Assembly (NCBI GenBank): GCA_913058395.1
Contig: CAJXQI010000017.1
Coordinates: 52,357 to 116,356 of the forward strand
From: an uncultured Colwellia sp.
GTDB lineage: Bacteria; Pseudomonadota; Gammaproteobacteria; Enterobacterales; Alteromonadaceae
DNA: 64,000 bases
Direction of reading: 5' to 3'
Within the stretch, counting starts at the first letter, position 1, and every line of letters starts with the position of its first letter. The notes beneath the pieces were generated by a model, which was given only the letters and a program-made list of their open reading frames with translations, was not told where the DNA came from and did not search any database. The translations under genes and the position numbers were made by a program. Shown in pieces: positions 9,758 through 19,423 of the stretch.

Positions 9758-9952
9758 GCTAAATCCTTGATTTCCTAATATCTAGTGGCTTGTTGAACCG
9801 GTAATAAAAGCTTGGTTGCAACTATTATTCTCTTTTTAAGTTACCAACATCATAGCCTAAGTTTTTCTGCTGGAACACACCACTAAAGTCGAATATTAGT
9901 GATTTACTTAGATTAATTTGTTTCATGTAATTAATAACCGTAACATTAAAGC

Positions 9953-9982
9953 AACACAAATGACAGCGATGTCATTTGTGTT
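9953..9982. promoter_or_regulatory. Perfect 13-bp inverted repeat with GCGA loop upstream of acs
   Basis: AACACAAATGACA - GCGA - TGTCATTTGTGTT. There is no T-run after it on either strand, so it is not a standard terminator. It lies about 200 bp before acs and could be an operator or a stable GNRA-capped RNA hairpin. No known factor was matched. The remaining bases of the 464-bp acs-rplS gap, apart from the rplS terminator, show nothing recognisable. Confidence 0.5.
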
Positions 9983-10153
9983 ATGCATTTGATTTATATC
10001 TGCTAAAGTAAAGTTAATTTTATGAAGTTTTTTTGCTAATTACTGCTAAGTGATCTGAACTCAGGTTGAGCAATAATGTTTTATCCGACATTTTATCCAC
10101 AAGATATTTTATAGAAGTGTCAGTAGGAGTGAGTTGTATCATTTTACAGAGAC

Positions 10154-10187
10154 AAAAAAACCTGTGTGGTTGCCCACACAGGTTTTT
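10154..10187 (-). terminator. Rho-independent terminator of the rpsP-rimM-trmD-rplS operon
   Basis: The stem aaaaacctgtgtgg / ccacacaggttttt has a 4-nt loop and a T-run on the minus strand. It starts about 35 bp past the rplS stop codon. Confidence 0.93.
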
Positions 10188-10221
10188 CAAGCTGCTAAGA
10201 AATCTTCTAATTAAAGAGAGA

Positions 10222-10575
10222 TTATCTTTTTGCCAATTTCTCTTTGATACGTGCAGAGCGACCTGAACGTTCACGAAGATAGTAAAGCTTAGCTTGACGT
10301 ACATCACCGCGACGTTTGACTTCAATTGAGTCAACGATAGGGCTATGTGTCTGGAATACACGTTCTACACCAACACCGTTCGAAATTTTACGAACAGTGA
10401 ATGCAGAATTGATGCCGCGGTTTTTAACAGCGATAACAACACCTTCAAATGCTTGAAGACGTGATTTATCACCTTCTGTAACTTTTACTTGTACAACAAC
10501 AGTATCACCTGGGCGATATGCTGGTACATCTTGCTTCATTTGCTCAGCTTCAAGCTGCTTAATAATATTGCTCAT
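10222..10575 (-). CDS. rplS: 50S ribosomal protein L19
   Basis: Large-subunit ribosomal protein at the 30S-50S interface. The 117 aa product shows the L19 signature: [42 protein letters not shown], and the basic ending [22 protein letters not shown]. It is the last gene of the rpsP operon, starting 12 bp after trmD, and is followed by a strong terminator. Confidence 0.98.
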   Translation of the reverse strand: MSNIIKQLEAEQMKQDVPAYRPGDTVVVQVKVTEGDKSRLQAFEGVVIAVKNRGINSAFTVRKISNGVGVERVFQTHSPIVDSIEVKRRGDVRQAKLYYLRERSGRSARIKEKLAKR

Positions 10576-10587
10576 AATACCTTCTTC

Positions 10588-11442
10588 CTAGAGTTCACAG
10601 TCATCAGTAGCATTGTTGTTATCAGCCTTGATAGCTTTTAACATTTTCTGCTGCTCTGCTGTCAGAGCTAGGTTAGTTAATAATTCCGGTCTTCTAGTCC
10701 ACGTTCTTTCTAAAGACTGATATTGGCGCCATTGCCTAATATGTTCGTGATTACCACTTAATAGCACTTTTGGAACGGATACCATTTCATTTTCAGAAAC
10801 TTCCATTACCTCTGGCCTAGTGTAATGTGGACAATCTAATAAACCGTCAGAAAATGAATCCTGCTCAGCTGATTGTTGATGTCCTAATACTCCAGGCACA
10901 AAGCGTGCTACGGCATCAATTACATTCATAGCAGGTAATTCCCCACCACTTAATACGTAATCTCCGACCGACCATTCTTCATCTATTTCAGATGCAATGA
11001 GTCGTTCATCTATACCTTCATAACGTCCTGCGATAAATATCAGGCCACTATGTTGTGCTAGTTCACGTACACCAGCTTGGTCCAATTTTCGTCCTTGCGG
11101 CGACAAATAAATAACCTTCGCTTTAATGCCTTCAAGTTCTGCAGCTTTTCTTGCAGCGTGAATAGCATCACGTAACGGTTGTACCATCATAAGCATGCCA
11201 GGTCCGCCGCCGTAAGGTCGGTCGTCCACTGTACGATGTTTATCATGAGTAAAGTCTCTTGGATTCCACTTGTGAAATTCAATTAAGCCATTACGAATCG
11301 CTCGGCCTGTCACCCCATACTCAGTAATTGCGTCAAACATTTCTGGAAAAAGACTTATCACCCCAATCCATACTTTCTTATTGCTAAGAGCGTTTGTTGG
11401 TACACTATTACTCAAGTTAGAAACCCGGGTCCCAGTCAACAC
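10588..11442 (-). CDS. trmD: tRNA (guanine-37-N1)-methyltransferase
   Basis: SPOUT-family methyltransferase placing m1G at position 37 of tRNAs, which prevents frameshifting. Knot motifs are present: [18 protein letters not shown] at the N-terminus, [37 protein letters not shown], and the [12 protein letters not shown] loop. The start is uncertain. A GTG at 11442 would overlap rimM by 26 bp and give a 23-residue extension relative to E. coli, whose start aligns with a GTA valine here that cannot initiate. A TTG at 11415, just after the rimM stop, is an alternative. Third gene of the rpsP operon. Confidence 0.96.
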   Translation of the reverse strand: MLTGTRVSNLSNSVPTNALSNKKVWIGVISLFPEMFDAITEYGVTGRAIRNGLIEFHKWNPRDFTHDKHRTVDDRPYGGGPGMLMMVQPLRDAIHAARKAAELEGIKAKVIYLSPQGRKLDQAGVRELAQHSGLIFIAGRYEGIDERLIASEIDEEWSVGDYVLSGGELPAMNVIDAVARFVPGVLGHQQSAEQDSFSDGLLDCPHYTRPEVMEVSENEMVSVPKVLLSGNHEHIRQWRQYQSLERTWTRRPELLTNLALTAEQQKMLKAIKADNNNATDDCEL

Positions 11443-11947
11443 AAATTTGTTTATTTTCAGCGCTAACTGAAAGAATAACTTGGTCCATTAAGTAAGGGAT
11501 TAACCTTTCTTTTTTACCAAAGCCATCTTTTAAATTAGCTTTAACAACCAGTACGTCGTTAGCGCCAGTTTCCATAATATCGGAAACCTGACCTAGGTCG
11601 TAACCTTTGTCAGTAACTACTGTCATGCCTAATAGATCGCGCCAATAGAATTCACCTTCAGGTAAATCTGCTAACACATCTTCGCTGACGAATATTTCTG
11701 ATCCAACAAGCTTTTGGGCTATATCACGATCATCAATACCAGCAACTTTAACAACAAGACCATTGTTATGTTTACGCCAATCGGTAATTTCTACTGATTG
11801 TATGTTATTCCCTAATTTTAACGACCAAGGGAAATAGTCGAGTATGGCTTCTTGATCATCTGTGAATGAATGAATCTTCAACCAACCTTTGATACCGTAA
11901 ACAGCGCCTACTTTACCTAAGGTTACTTCTTTACCAATAACTTCCAC
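11417..11947 (-). CDS. rimM: Ribosome maturation factor RimM
   Basis: 16S rRNA processing factor that binds S19 and assists 30S head assembly. The 176 aa product has the N-terminal beta-barrel ([22 protein letters not shown]) and a C-terminal PRC barrel ([34 protein letters not shown]). It lies between rpsP (28 bp gap) and trmD (overlap), the standard order. Confidence 0.97.
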   Translation of the reverse strand: MEVIGKEVTLGKVGAVYGIKGWLKIHSFTDDQEAILDYFPWSLKLGNNIQSVEITDWRKHNNGLVVKVAGIDDRDIAQKLVGSEIFVSEDVLADLPEGEFYWRDLLGMTVVTDKGYDLGQVSDIMETGANDVLVVKANLKDGFGKKERLIPYLMDQVILSVSAENKQICVDWDPGF

Positions 11948-11975
11948 AAATAACTCCTAAAACCTACCAGGTTAA

Positions 11976-12224
11976 TTAAGCTGCTTTTTGAGCATCTTTT
12001 ACTAACTTGGCCACACGATCAGATACTGTTGCACCCTGACCAACCCAATGGTTGATACGGTCTAGGTCTAAACGTAATGCTTCTGCTTGACCTTGAGCTG
12101 TTGGGTTGAAGAAACCTACTTTCTCGATGAAACGACCATCGCGAGAGTTACGGCTATCTGCAACAACAACCTGATAGAATGGACGCTTCTTTGCGCCGCC
12201 ACGAGCTAAACGAATGGTAACCAT
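11976..12224 (-). CDS. rpsP: 30S ribosomal protein S16
   Basis: Small-subunit assembly protein of 82 aa, beginning [20 protein letters not shown] and containing [21 protein letters not shown], both diagnostic of S16. First gene of the rpsP-rimM-trmD-rplS operon, with a probable promoter 80-106 bp upstream. Confidence 0.98.
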   Translation of the reverse strand: MVTIRLARGGAKKRPFYQVVVADSRNSRDGRFIEKVGFFNPTAQGQAEALRLDLDRINHWVGQGATVSDRVAKLVKDAQKAA

Positions 12225-12302
12225 ATCGTCCTCTATATAATGTTAGTGTTAAAACGAATTTTCCAGACATTTCCTGTCTACAAGCGACAGAAAAGCTCGC
12301 GT

Positions 12303-12330
12303 ATTCTACGCTTTTTGAGCAACAAATCAA
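12303..12330 (-). promoter_or_regulatory. Probable sigma-70 promoter of the rpsP operon
   Basis: Reading the minus strand, TTGATT (-35) and TAGAAT (-10) are separated by 16 bp and would start transcription about 70 nt before rpsP. The rest of the 314-bp gap towards the EamA gene holds no other recognised element. Confidence 0.5.
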
Positions 12331-12538
12331 CCTTAATAGTGCTAGTTGCAATAAATTGTTCAATATTGATACTTTTAATGAGCTGAAAGCTGTTTAAGCA
12401 AATAAATGCTTATTCACTGATTATTTTAATATGCTCACTCTGAAATCACCTATATACTCCCGCGCTTTCAAATAGTGTCGTAAATAAGCCGACATTAGCT
12501 ATCTATATACATCACCTAGAATAAGAGCCGGATTTAAA

Positions 12539-13507
12539 ATGACGCAATTGGCAAACAGTAGTGCAAAAGGTTTAATGTTGGCATTAACTACCGCAATCAT
12601 GTGGGGACTATTACCACTAGCATTAAAGTCAGTATTAACCTTAATGGATGCCTACACCATTACTTGGTATCGTTTTGCCTTTGCCGCTTTTTTCGTTGCT
12701 CTATTACTGTCAGCTAAAAGAAAAGTGCCGGTCACAATTTTAAAGCAGCCTAAAATCATCAAACGATTATTCTTTGCGGCAATATTTTTAAGCCTAAATT
12801 ATATTCTTTACTTAACGTCATTATATTTTGTGCCTGCAGAAACCGCACAAATGTTAATTCAAATGGCGCCTTTTTTAATGATTATTGGTGGTGTCATTTT
12901 TATTAAGGAGAGCTTTAGTCGAGGCCAAATGGTCGGCTCATTGGTATTAATTAGCGGTCTGTTAATGTTTTTTAATCAACAATTTTTAACCGGCACGGGG
13001 ATTGACAACGACACATTTATTGTTGGTTTTTTTGTCATGCTAGCAGCTGCGATTACTTGGGCTGCCTATGCAATTATGCAAAAAAAAATGCTGCGTTATT
13101 ACAGCTCGAATCAAGTCATGTGGTGTATTTATTTATTAAGCGCCGTATTCTTTTTACCGTTAGCTAGCCCAAGCCAAATTACCTCGCTAGACTTGAATGC
13201 TTTGCTGTTACTCGTTTTTTGTTGTGCTAATACCCTAATTGCCTACGGTACTTTTGCCAAGTCACTGGAGTATTTACCAACATCCAAAGTAAGTGCAACT
13301 TTAGCAATTACGCCATTATTAACCGTATTATTTGCCACTATTGCAGAATATTATTGGCCACAATTTTATCAAGCTCAACATTTGAATTCACTGGCCTATA
13401 TTGGTGGTGGCATGGTGGTATTAGGCTCAATGCTAACAGCCCTCGGCGATAGAATATTAAGTAAAAAGAATATCAACGCGATAAAACAGTGCTTTAGCTC
13501 ACGATAA
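12539..13507 (+). CDS. EamA-family (drug/metabolite superfamily) transporter, RarD-like
   Basis: The 322 aa inner-membrane protein has about ten hydrophobic helices arranged as two EamA repeats (roughly residues 10-145 and 160-300). The N-terminal TAIMWGLLPLALK and ALKSVLTLMDAYTITWYRF segments resemble RarD-type members. Such proteins export metabolites or amino acids; the substrate cannot be read from the sequence. A GAGCCGG ribosome-binding site precedes ATG 12539. Single gene, converging on ffh through a shared terminator. Confidence 0.85.
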   Translation: MTQLANSSAKGLMLALTTAIMWGLLPLALKSVLTLMDAYTITWYRFAFAAFFVALLLSAKRKVPVTILKQPKIIKRLFFAAIFLSLNYILYLTSLYFVPAETAQMLIQMAPFLMIIGGVIFIKESFSRGQMVGSLVLISGLLMFFNQQFLTGTGIDNDTFIVGFFVMLAAAITWAAYAIMQKKMLRYYSSNQVMWCIYLLSAVFFLPLASPSQITSLDLNALLLLVFCCANTLIAYGTFAKSLEYLPTSKVSATLAITPLLTVLFATIAEYYWPQFYQAQHLNSLAYIGGGMVVLGSMLTALGDRILSKKNINAIKQCFSSR

Positions 13508-13542
13508 TAACCTTTTGATCGTCAGCATCTAATATGATTGCA

Positions 13543-13572
13543 CAAAAAAAGCAGCCGAAGCTGCTTTTTTTA
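13543..13572. terminator. Bidirectional terminator between the EamA gene and ffh
   Basis: AAAAAAAGCAGC-CGAA-GCTGCTTTTTTT: A-run and T-run on both sides of a GC-containing stem. Confidence 0.93.
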
Positions 13573-13599
13573 TACTAATAACTTTTCTAACGAAATAGC

Positions 13600-15000
13600 T
13601 TAACGACCGAACATGCCGCCGCCCATTCCGCCGCCACCCATGCCACCGCCGCCAGGAGGCATCATGCCTTTCATTGAGCGCATCATTTTCTGCATGCCGC
13701 CCTTACCAGACATTTTCTTCATCATTTTCTGCATCTGAGTAAATTGCTTCAATAACTTATTCACATCTTGAATTTGTGTACCTGAGCCAGCTGCAATACG
13801 ACGCTTACGTGAACCTTTAATCATATCAGGACGCTTACGCTCTGCTGGTGTCATGGAGTTGATCATCGCTTCCATACGCACGGTAAGCTTGTCATCCATT
13901 TGGCCTTTAACTTGTTCAGACATATTACCCATGCCTGGTAACTTATCCATTAAGCCCATCATGCCGCCCATGCTTTTCATTTGCACTAACTGGTCACGAA
14001 AATCTTCTAAATCAAATCCTTTACCACTTTTAACTTTTTTAGCTAACTTTTCAGCTTGCTTACGGTCAACTTTTTGCTCTACTTCTTCAATTAAAGAAAG
14101 TACATCGCCCATGCCTAAAATGCGTGAGGCAATACGATCCGGATGGAAAGGCTCTAGTGCCTCAATTTTTTCACCAACACCCATAAACTTAATAGGTTTA
14201 CCAGTAATATGACGAATAGATAGCGCTGCACCACCGCGAGCATCACCATCAGTTTTCGTTAAAATAACACCCGTTAATGGTAAAGCGTCATTAAATGCTT
14301 TTGCGGTGTTAGCAGCATCTTGACCTGTCATGGCATCGACAGTAAATAAGGTTTCAATTGGGTTGATGGCTTTATGTAAATCTTGAATTTCAGCCATCAT
14401 GTCGCCGTCGATATGCAAACGACCGGCGGTATCAACAATTAGCACATCAAAGAAGTTTTTCTTGGCATGATCAATCGCCGCATTAGCAATATCAATTGGC
14501 TTTTGCTTGATGTCACTTGGGAAAAAGCCAACATTAATTTCTTCTGCTAACGTTTCAAGCTGTTTAATAGCGGCAGGACGATAGACATCAGCACTCACGA
14601 CTAGTACTTTTTTCTTCTCACGTTCGGTTAAGAACTTAGCTAATTTTGCAACAGAGGTAGTTTTACCTGCACCTTGCAAACCTGCCATTAACACTACAGC
14701 TGGTGGCGCTGCTTTTAAATCAAGCGCTTCGTTTACATCACCCATCGCCGCTTCTAGTTCTTTTTGAACTATTTTTACGAAAACTTGACCTGGTGTTAAA
14801 CTTTTCGAGACATCTTGACCAACAGCACTTTCTTTAACTTTGGCAATAAATTCACGAATAACAGGTAAGGCAACATCAGCTTCTAGCAATGCCATACGTA
14901 CTTCACGTAAGGTATCTTTAATATTGTCTTCGGTTAGGCGGCCACGGCCACTAATATTTTTTAGCGTTTTCGTTAAACGATCGGAAAGATTTTCAAACAT
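13600..15000 (-). CDS. ffh: Signal recognition particle protein Ffh
   Basis: GTPase that, with 4.5S RNA, delivers nascent membrane proteins to FtsY. Residues 1-85 are the N domain. The G domain carries GLQGAGKTT (107-115), DTAGRL and TKTDGDARGG. The methionine-rich M domain follows, with the RNA-binding SRKRRIAAGSG segment. The tail is a Gly/Met-rich sequence ending GGGMFGR. The length of 466 aa is typical. Neighbour ypjD, a few kilobases away on the opposite strand, also adjoins ffh in many gammaproteobacteria. Confidence 0.98.
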   Translation of the reverse strand: MFENLSDRLTKTLKNISGRGRLTEDNIKDTLREVRMALLEADVALPVIREFIAKVKESAVGQDVSKSLTPGQVFVKIVQKELEAAMGDVNEALDLKAAPPAVVLMAGLQGAGKTTSVAKLAKFLTEREKKKVLVVSADVYRPAAIKQLETLAEEINVGFFPSDIKQKPIDIANAAIDHAKKNFFDVLIVDTAGRLHIDGDMMAEIQDLHKAINPIETLFTVDAMTGQDAANTAKAFNDALPLTGVILTKTDGDARGGAALSIRHITGKPIKFMGVGEKIEALEPFHPDRIASRILGMGDVLSLIEEVEQKVDRKQAEKLAKKVKSGKGFDLEDFRDQLVQMKSMGGMMGLMDKLPGMGNMSEQVKGQMDDKLTVRMEAMINSMTPAERKRPDMIKGSRKRRIAAGSGTQIQDVNKLLKQFTQMQKMMKKMSGKGGMQKMMRSMKGMMPPGGGGMGGGGMGGGMFGR

Positions 15001-15209
15001 GAATGACTCTAGTAATAGCTAAGCGCAAATAATTGACTCTATTATACCCGTACAAATAATTAGCGAAAGTAGAAGTTGTAGATTTAAGATAATGACATTA
15101 TTTAATAAAACAATAGTAAGGAAAGCAAAAAAGCTCGAATACAGATCAATATTCGATAAAAAAACTGTGGTAAACTGCTGTTAATTACGCCACTTTTTTG
15201 GAAATAAAT

Positions 15210-16295
15210 GTGAGCACCCTCATTTTATTTTTTGACAATCTATTACAACTCAGCGCTGAAGCTAGTCCTTGGCTAATATTGGGGTTGTTGATTGCGGGCC
15301 TAATGAAAGCATGGGTGCCAAGTAAAATCTTAAGCCGTCATTTGGGTCATGGAAACAAAGCCATCATTAAAGCCGCGTTAATTGGTGCACCATTACCTTT
15401 ATGTTCATGCGGTGTTATCCCCGTAGCGACAGAGTTACGACGCTCAGGAGCATCGGCACCAGCTACTTCTGCATTTTTAGTCGCCACACCTGAAACCGGT
15501 GTTGATTCTGTTTCTGTTTCCTATGCCTTGCTTGGGCCACTTTTAGCTATTTATCGTCCTATTACCGCAATATTGTCGGCAATATTTACTGGCATGTTAG
15601 TCTCAACCTCGAAAGTTGAAAACAAAGTAAGTGCAAATGCAGCCAAAGCAACTAGCTGCTGCGCAAGCAAAACAGCAGAGAAAGCACAAAACAATCAAGC
15701 TGAAAAATCAGGCAGCTCATGTTGCGCGAGCAAAGTAGAGAAAAAAAGTAATACGTTTGTTGATAAAACGCTGATAGGTATTCGCTATAGTGCAACCCAA
15801 TTAGTCGATGATTTGATTCGCTGGTTACTTATCGGTTTGCTGTTTGCCACTGTAGTACGTACATTTGTCCCGGCTTCATTCCTACTCAGTTATGGTAGTG
15901 GTTTAGCTGCAATGCTGGTGATGATCGCGATGTCGATCCCAATGTATATTTGTGCAACCGCTTCAACCCCTATTGCCGCGGGTTTTATTTTAGCGGGAAT
16001 ATCACCAGGTACCGCCTTAGTGTTTATGATGGCAGGTCCTGCCACCAATATATCTACCTTAGGCGTTATAAAAAATGAAATGGGCACTGACGTTTTAGTT
16101 AAATATTTACTCGGCATAGCTATTTCAGCGATTACCTTTGGCTTGCTATTAGATTGGGGGCTTAACTATTTTATGATAGATATTAGCCAACAAATGCAAC
16201 ATAGCCACGAGTTACTACCTTACTGGTTTGGTTTAACCTGCACAGGAATATTAGTTTTTCTTGGTATTAAACCACTACGTAAACTATTGATATAA
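15210..16295 (+). CDS. SO_0444-type permease (DUF318), putative Cu/Zn efflux transporter
   Basis: About eight to ten membrane helices with the family motifs APLPLCSCGVIPVA, TPETGVDSVSVSY, ICATASTPIAAGFI and MAGPATNI. A cytoplasmic linker between the two halves carries a duplicated S-C-C-A-S-K motif (Cys150-151 and Cys171-172, counted from GTG 15210), which looks like a soft-metal-binding tail. GTG 15210 was preferred over the in-frame TTG at 15198 because GGAA sits at ribosome-binding distance from it. The family is annotated in Shewanella as Cu/Zn efflux; the role here is inferred. Single gene between ffh and ypjD. Confidence 0.82.
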   Translation: MSTLILFFDNLLQLSAEASPWLILGLLIAGLMKAWVPSKILSRHLGHGNKAIIKAALIGAPLPLCSCGVIPVATELRRSGASAPATSAFLVATPETGVDSVSVSYALLGPLLAIYRPITAILSAIFTGMLVSTSKVENKVSANAAKATSCCASKTAEKAQNNQAEKSGSSCCASKVEKKSNTFVDKTLIGIRYSATQLVDDLIRWLLIGLLFATVVRTFVPASFLLSYGSGLAAMLVMIAMSIPMYICATASTPIAAGFILAGISPGTALVFMMAGPATNISTLGVIKNEMGTDVLVKYLLGIAISAITFGLLLDWGLNYFMIDISQQMQHSHELLPYWFGLTCTGILVFLGIKPLRKLLI

Positions 16296-16402
16296 ATGCA
16301 ACGTTAGTGATGGCGTCTAGTCTTTATTCTGCTAGAATCGCATCAATAACTAGCCTTATTTAGTTATATTATGGACAGTTTTTAATTTTTTCGGAGCTCT
16401 TT

Positions 16403-17203
16403 GTGGAATTTTCAAGTATCAGTTCATTTACTGCCTTTGTATGTTATAGCGTCGCTACACTTTCAATTTTGTCCCGACTGTTTCATCCAAAAGGGCCAAA
16501 CTTAGTCATTACATTAATTTTTGCCTGCCTAGCGATTATTTTTCACGCTTTAAGTAATACACAATTTTTATTTGCTGATCATAGTTTAAATTTTTCATTG
16601 CCGAATGTGGTGTCACTGGTGAGTTTAGTTATTACTTTAGTGATATCAGCTGTAGCTTTACGGTTTAAAGTAAACTTACTTTTGCCTGTAATTTATGGTT
16701 TTGCCGGATTATGGCAACTAGGCATGATATTTATCTCTCCAATGGGCGGAATGGAAATTGTAGCCGATAAATTAGCCATATTAAGCCACATTACTTTAGC
16801 ACTAATTGCTTATTGTATTTTAATTATTGCAACCTTGTACGCCTTCCAAGTTGCTTACATTAATATGAAATTAAAAAGTAAGAATTTACAAGCAGTAAGT
16901 CAGCTTCCGCCGTTAATGCAGGTTGAGCGACAACTATTTACTATATTACTTTTCGGCAGCATCTGTTTGCTAATAAGCCAAGTTGTTGGTTTTATATTTC
17001 TTGACGGTATGATCTCAAAAGAAAATGCCCATAAAACAATATTATCTCTCATCGCCTGCGTAATCTACTTCACTACTTTGTGGGGACACTTTAAGCAAGG
17101 TTGGCGTGGCCAACGCGTACTAATACTAACAGTACTAGCGTCATTTATTTTAACCTTAGCCTATTTTGGCAGCCGATTTGTGAAAGAGTTTCTCTTATTA
17201 TAG
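16403..17203 (+). CDS. ypjD: YpjD-family inner-membrane protein (CcsA/cytochrome c assembly-like)
   Basis: The 266 aa product has about eight hydrophobic helices. The C-terminal half (LFTILLFGSICLLISQVVGF, then TTLWGHFKQGWRGQR) resembles the CcsA/CcmC haem-handling family, of which YpjD is the ffh-linked member. The GTG start has a GGAG ribosome-binding site. It is followed 81 bp later by the CNNM/CorC gene, an order (ffh, ypjD, yfjD) conserved in gammaproteobacteria. Function not established; links to magnesium/cobalt resistance have been proposed for the neighbourhood. Confidence 0.85.
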   Translation: MEFSSISSFTAFVCYSVATLSILSRLFHPKGPNLVITLIFACLAIIFHALSNTQFLFADHSLNFSLPNVVSLVSLVITLVISAVALRFKVNLLLPVIYGFAGLWQLGMIFISPMGGMEIVADKLAILSHITLALIAYCILIIATLYAFQVAYINMKLKSKNLQAVSQLPPLMQVERQLFTILLFGSICLLISQVVGFIFLDGMISKENAHKTILSLIACVIYFTTLWGHFKQGWRGQRVLILTVLASFILTLAYFGSRFVKEFLLL

Positions 17204-17284
17204 ATTTTAAGGTATAAGTTACTTTTATTATTGTTAATTGTCGCCATTTGGCGACTTACGAACAACTAAACTAGGATCCCCTTT

Positions 17285-18568
17285 TTGGATAACATCTCAA
17301 CAGATATACTATTTGTCATTCTTGGCATACTTATATTCATATCTGCTTACTTTTCTGGTTCTGAAACCGGCATGATGTCTATTAATCGTTATCGATTAAA
17401 ACACTTAGAAAAACAAAACCACCGTGGTGCTAAACGCGTCAGTAAGTTACTTGCAAAGCCAGATAAATTAATTGGCTTGATTTTAATTGGTAACAACCTA
17501 GTCAATATTTTTGCCACCCTAATAACGGGGATAATAGCCCAGCGACTTTACGGTGATGCAGGGGTCTTTTATGCGGGTTTGTTATTAACCTTAATCATAT
17601 TAATTTTCGCAGAAATCACACCAAAAACATTAGCCGCTTTATATCCTGAGAAAGTTGCTTTCCCAAGTTCAATCATCTTGACCTTATTGTTAAAAATATT
17701 ACTACCATTTGTAATTGCTGTTAACTGGATAACTAATGGCATTTTGACACTATTGGGCATCAGCTCCGAGCAGCGTGAACAGCATAGTTTAAGCTCAGAG
17801 GAATTACGCACAGTAGTAAATGAATCGGGTGCGATGCTCAAATCACGTGATCAAGATATGTTGGTTGGTATTTTAGATCTTGAGAAGGTCACTGTTGAAG
17901 ATATCATGATCCCAAGAAATGAATTAGTCGGTATCGATATCAACGATGATTGGAAACGCATTCAAAAACAACTGACGCAATCAACCCATACTAGAGTATT
18001 GCTATACCGCGACAATATAGACGATGTGGTTGGCTATGTTCATATGCGCGATGCTTTGCGCTTAGTTTCAAAAGAGCAATTTACTAAAGCGACATTGTTA
18101 CGCGCAGTAAGAGAGCTTTACTTCATCCCAGAAGGCACGCCATTGAACGTGCAATTATTGAAATTTCAACGAGCAAAAGAGCGCTTAGGGCTTGTTGTCG
18201 ACGAATATGGCGACATTCAAGGCTTGGTGACGCTAGAAGATATTCTTGAAGAGATCGTTGGTGATTTCACGACAACAATGACACCAACAACCAGTGATGA
18301 AGTCAACGTTCAACCTGACGGTAGTTATTTGGTTGATGGCAGCGCTACGGTTCGTGATATTAATAAAGAAATGACTTGGAAGTTTCCAACTGACGGGCCT
18401 AAAACCATTAATGGGCTGATATTAGAGTATTTAGAAGATATTCCAGAGGCAAATTTAAGTGTTCGTATTTCAGGCTACCCATTAGAGATCATCGAGGTTA
18501 AAGACAATATGATCAAAACCGTTAGGATCCTACCTGACTTTTATGATGGTGAAGCACCAGAAAGCTAA
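17285..18568 (+). CDS. yfjD: CNNM-domain / CorC-HlyC family protein (YfjD/CorB type)
   Basis: The N-terminal CNNM (DUF21) membrane domain (residues 1-180) contains SGSETGMMSINRYRLKHLE and GNNLVNIFATL. Two CBS domains (about 200-330: VEDIMIPRNELVGID, GYVHMRDALRL, VVDEYGDIQGLVTLEDILEEIVGD) and a C-terminal CorC_HlyC domain follow. Members act in divalent-cation (Mg/Co) transport or its regulation. It uses a TTG start after TAGGATCC. The length of 427 aa is typical. Probably cotranscribed with ypjD. Confidence 0.9.
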   Translation: MDNISTDILFVILGILIFISAYFSGSETGMMSINRYRLKHLEKQNHRGAKRVSKLLAKPDKLIGLILIGNNLVNIFATLITGIIAQRLYGDAGVFYAGLLLTLIILIFAEITPKTLAALYPEKVAFPSSIILTLLLKILLPFVIAVNWITNGILTLLGISSEQREQHSLSSEELRTVVNESGAMLKSRDQDMLVGILDLEKVTVEDIMIPRNELVGIDINDDWKRIQKQLTQSTHTRVLLYRDNIDDVVGYVHMRDALRLVSKEQFTKATLLRAVRELYFIPEGTPLNVQLLKFQRAKERLGLVVDEYGDIQGLVTLEDILEEIVGDFTTTMTPTTSDEVNVQPDGSYLVDGSATVRDINKEMTWKFPTDGPKTINGLILEYLEDIPEANLSVRISGYPLEIIEVKDNMIKTVRILPDFYDGEAPES

Positions 18569-18627
18569 TATTAGCTATCTATTTAATTGCACCTAACTCA
18601 TCAATAAGTAAAGTGATAAGTTAGCTC

Positions 18628-18667
18628 AAAAAAGCACTGACAGAGGTTACTCTTCAGTGCTTTTTTA
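18628..18667 (+). terminator. Rho-independent terminator after the CNNM/CorC gene
   Basis: aaaaaagcactga / tcagtgctttttt with a 13-nt loop and a plus-strand T-run. Confidence 0.9.
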
Positions 18668-18959
18668 ATGCCTCAAGCTTCTATCTTAAACTAGGCACTC
18701 ATAAAGCTCTCAAAAAAATCTAAGTAATATAAATTACGACCCATTATCACTTCATCAATTTTCACTGTTATTAAGATCCTTAGTGACTGCCCTGCCTACT
18801 TTTAGATCTCGTGACAACGGCACAATAACAAAATGATATCTAAACGCTATAAAGCAGCAGCCTACTTTTCACAAATACTTTACTAATAAAAGCGCGTTTA
18901 AAAGAGAATATGCGTAGTTTACATTTGCCAATTTAATTATCAACTTAGCTCTTTTATTC

Positions 18960-19275
18960 ATCATTTTGTGGATAGAACATTAATGATTGAAAGTTAATAA
19001 CAAAGTTATACACAGGTTTAGATCTAAGGATCAACTTTCCACAATTTCTGTGGATAACAAATGCAAGCCCTATCCATAATAGGCTTTGTATTTTGCAAAC
19101 AATTTTTAGCAAAAATAAGAAGTTTTTTTCTAATTAATTTTTGGCTATTTTCTAGCCCTTACGGCACAAGAATTGTTGGAAAATCGCACGACTTTTAGAT
19201 CGTTTTAAAAAATGTATGCAAAGGTTATTTATTAATCGTAAATGAATGATCATTAATGAGAGGAATATATTTCGG
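18960..19275. other. oriC-like cluster of DnaA boxes and GATC sites in a 750-bp gene-free gap
   Basis: DnaA-box-like 9-mers: CTATCCACA (reverse, 18967-18975, one mismatch), TTATACACA (19006-19014, fits TTWTNCACA), CTTTCCACA (19035-19043, one mismatch), and a perfect TTATCCACA (reverse, 19049-19057). GATC occurs at about 19021, 19029, 19199, 19249 and 19269, and also near 18775 and 18804. A T/A-rich tract (19090-19145) adjoins. The arrangement recalls oriC, but none of the usual origin neighbours (dnaA, mnmG, rpmH, parAB) is in the window. It could be a DnaA-titrating or DnaA-reactivating locus, or an ectopic origin. The remainder of the gap (18668-18959, 19276-19379) shows nothing else. Confidence 0.55.
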
Positions 19276-19379
19276 TTCGATCACTGTAAAGTAATTTTAA
19301 AGCAGGAAGTATTTTTAACTAGGTGATATTAACAATAACTAAATGTAATGTTGAATGAATTTTCAGATGACTATTTGCA

Positions 19380-19409
19380 TAGGCGCTAGAAATTAATATC
19401 TAGCGCCTA
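19380..19409. terminator. 11-bp hairpin after the lytic transglycosylase gene
   Basis: TAGGCGCTAGA-AATTAATA-TCTAGCGCCTA lies 15 bp beyond the stop codon. No T-run follows, so it is a weak or factor-assisted terminator. Confidence 0.5.
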
Positions 19410-19423
19410 ATGTTATTTATCGG

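Noticed and set aside
10020..10361. 113-residue minus-strand frame overlapping rplS and its terminator
   Set aside because: Overlaps a conserved ribosomal gene in another frame and runs through a terminator hairpin.
12154..12363. 69-residue frame overlapping rpsP and its promoter
   Set aside because: Overlaps the rpsP gene in another frame and covers its promoter region.
18668..19379. Small protein genes in the gap after yfjD
   Set aside because: No open frame with a ribosome-binding site was found; the DnaA-box cluster is the only pattern.
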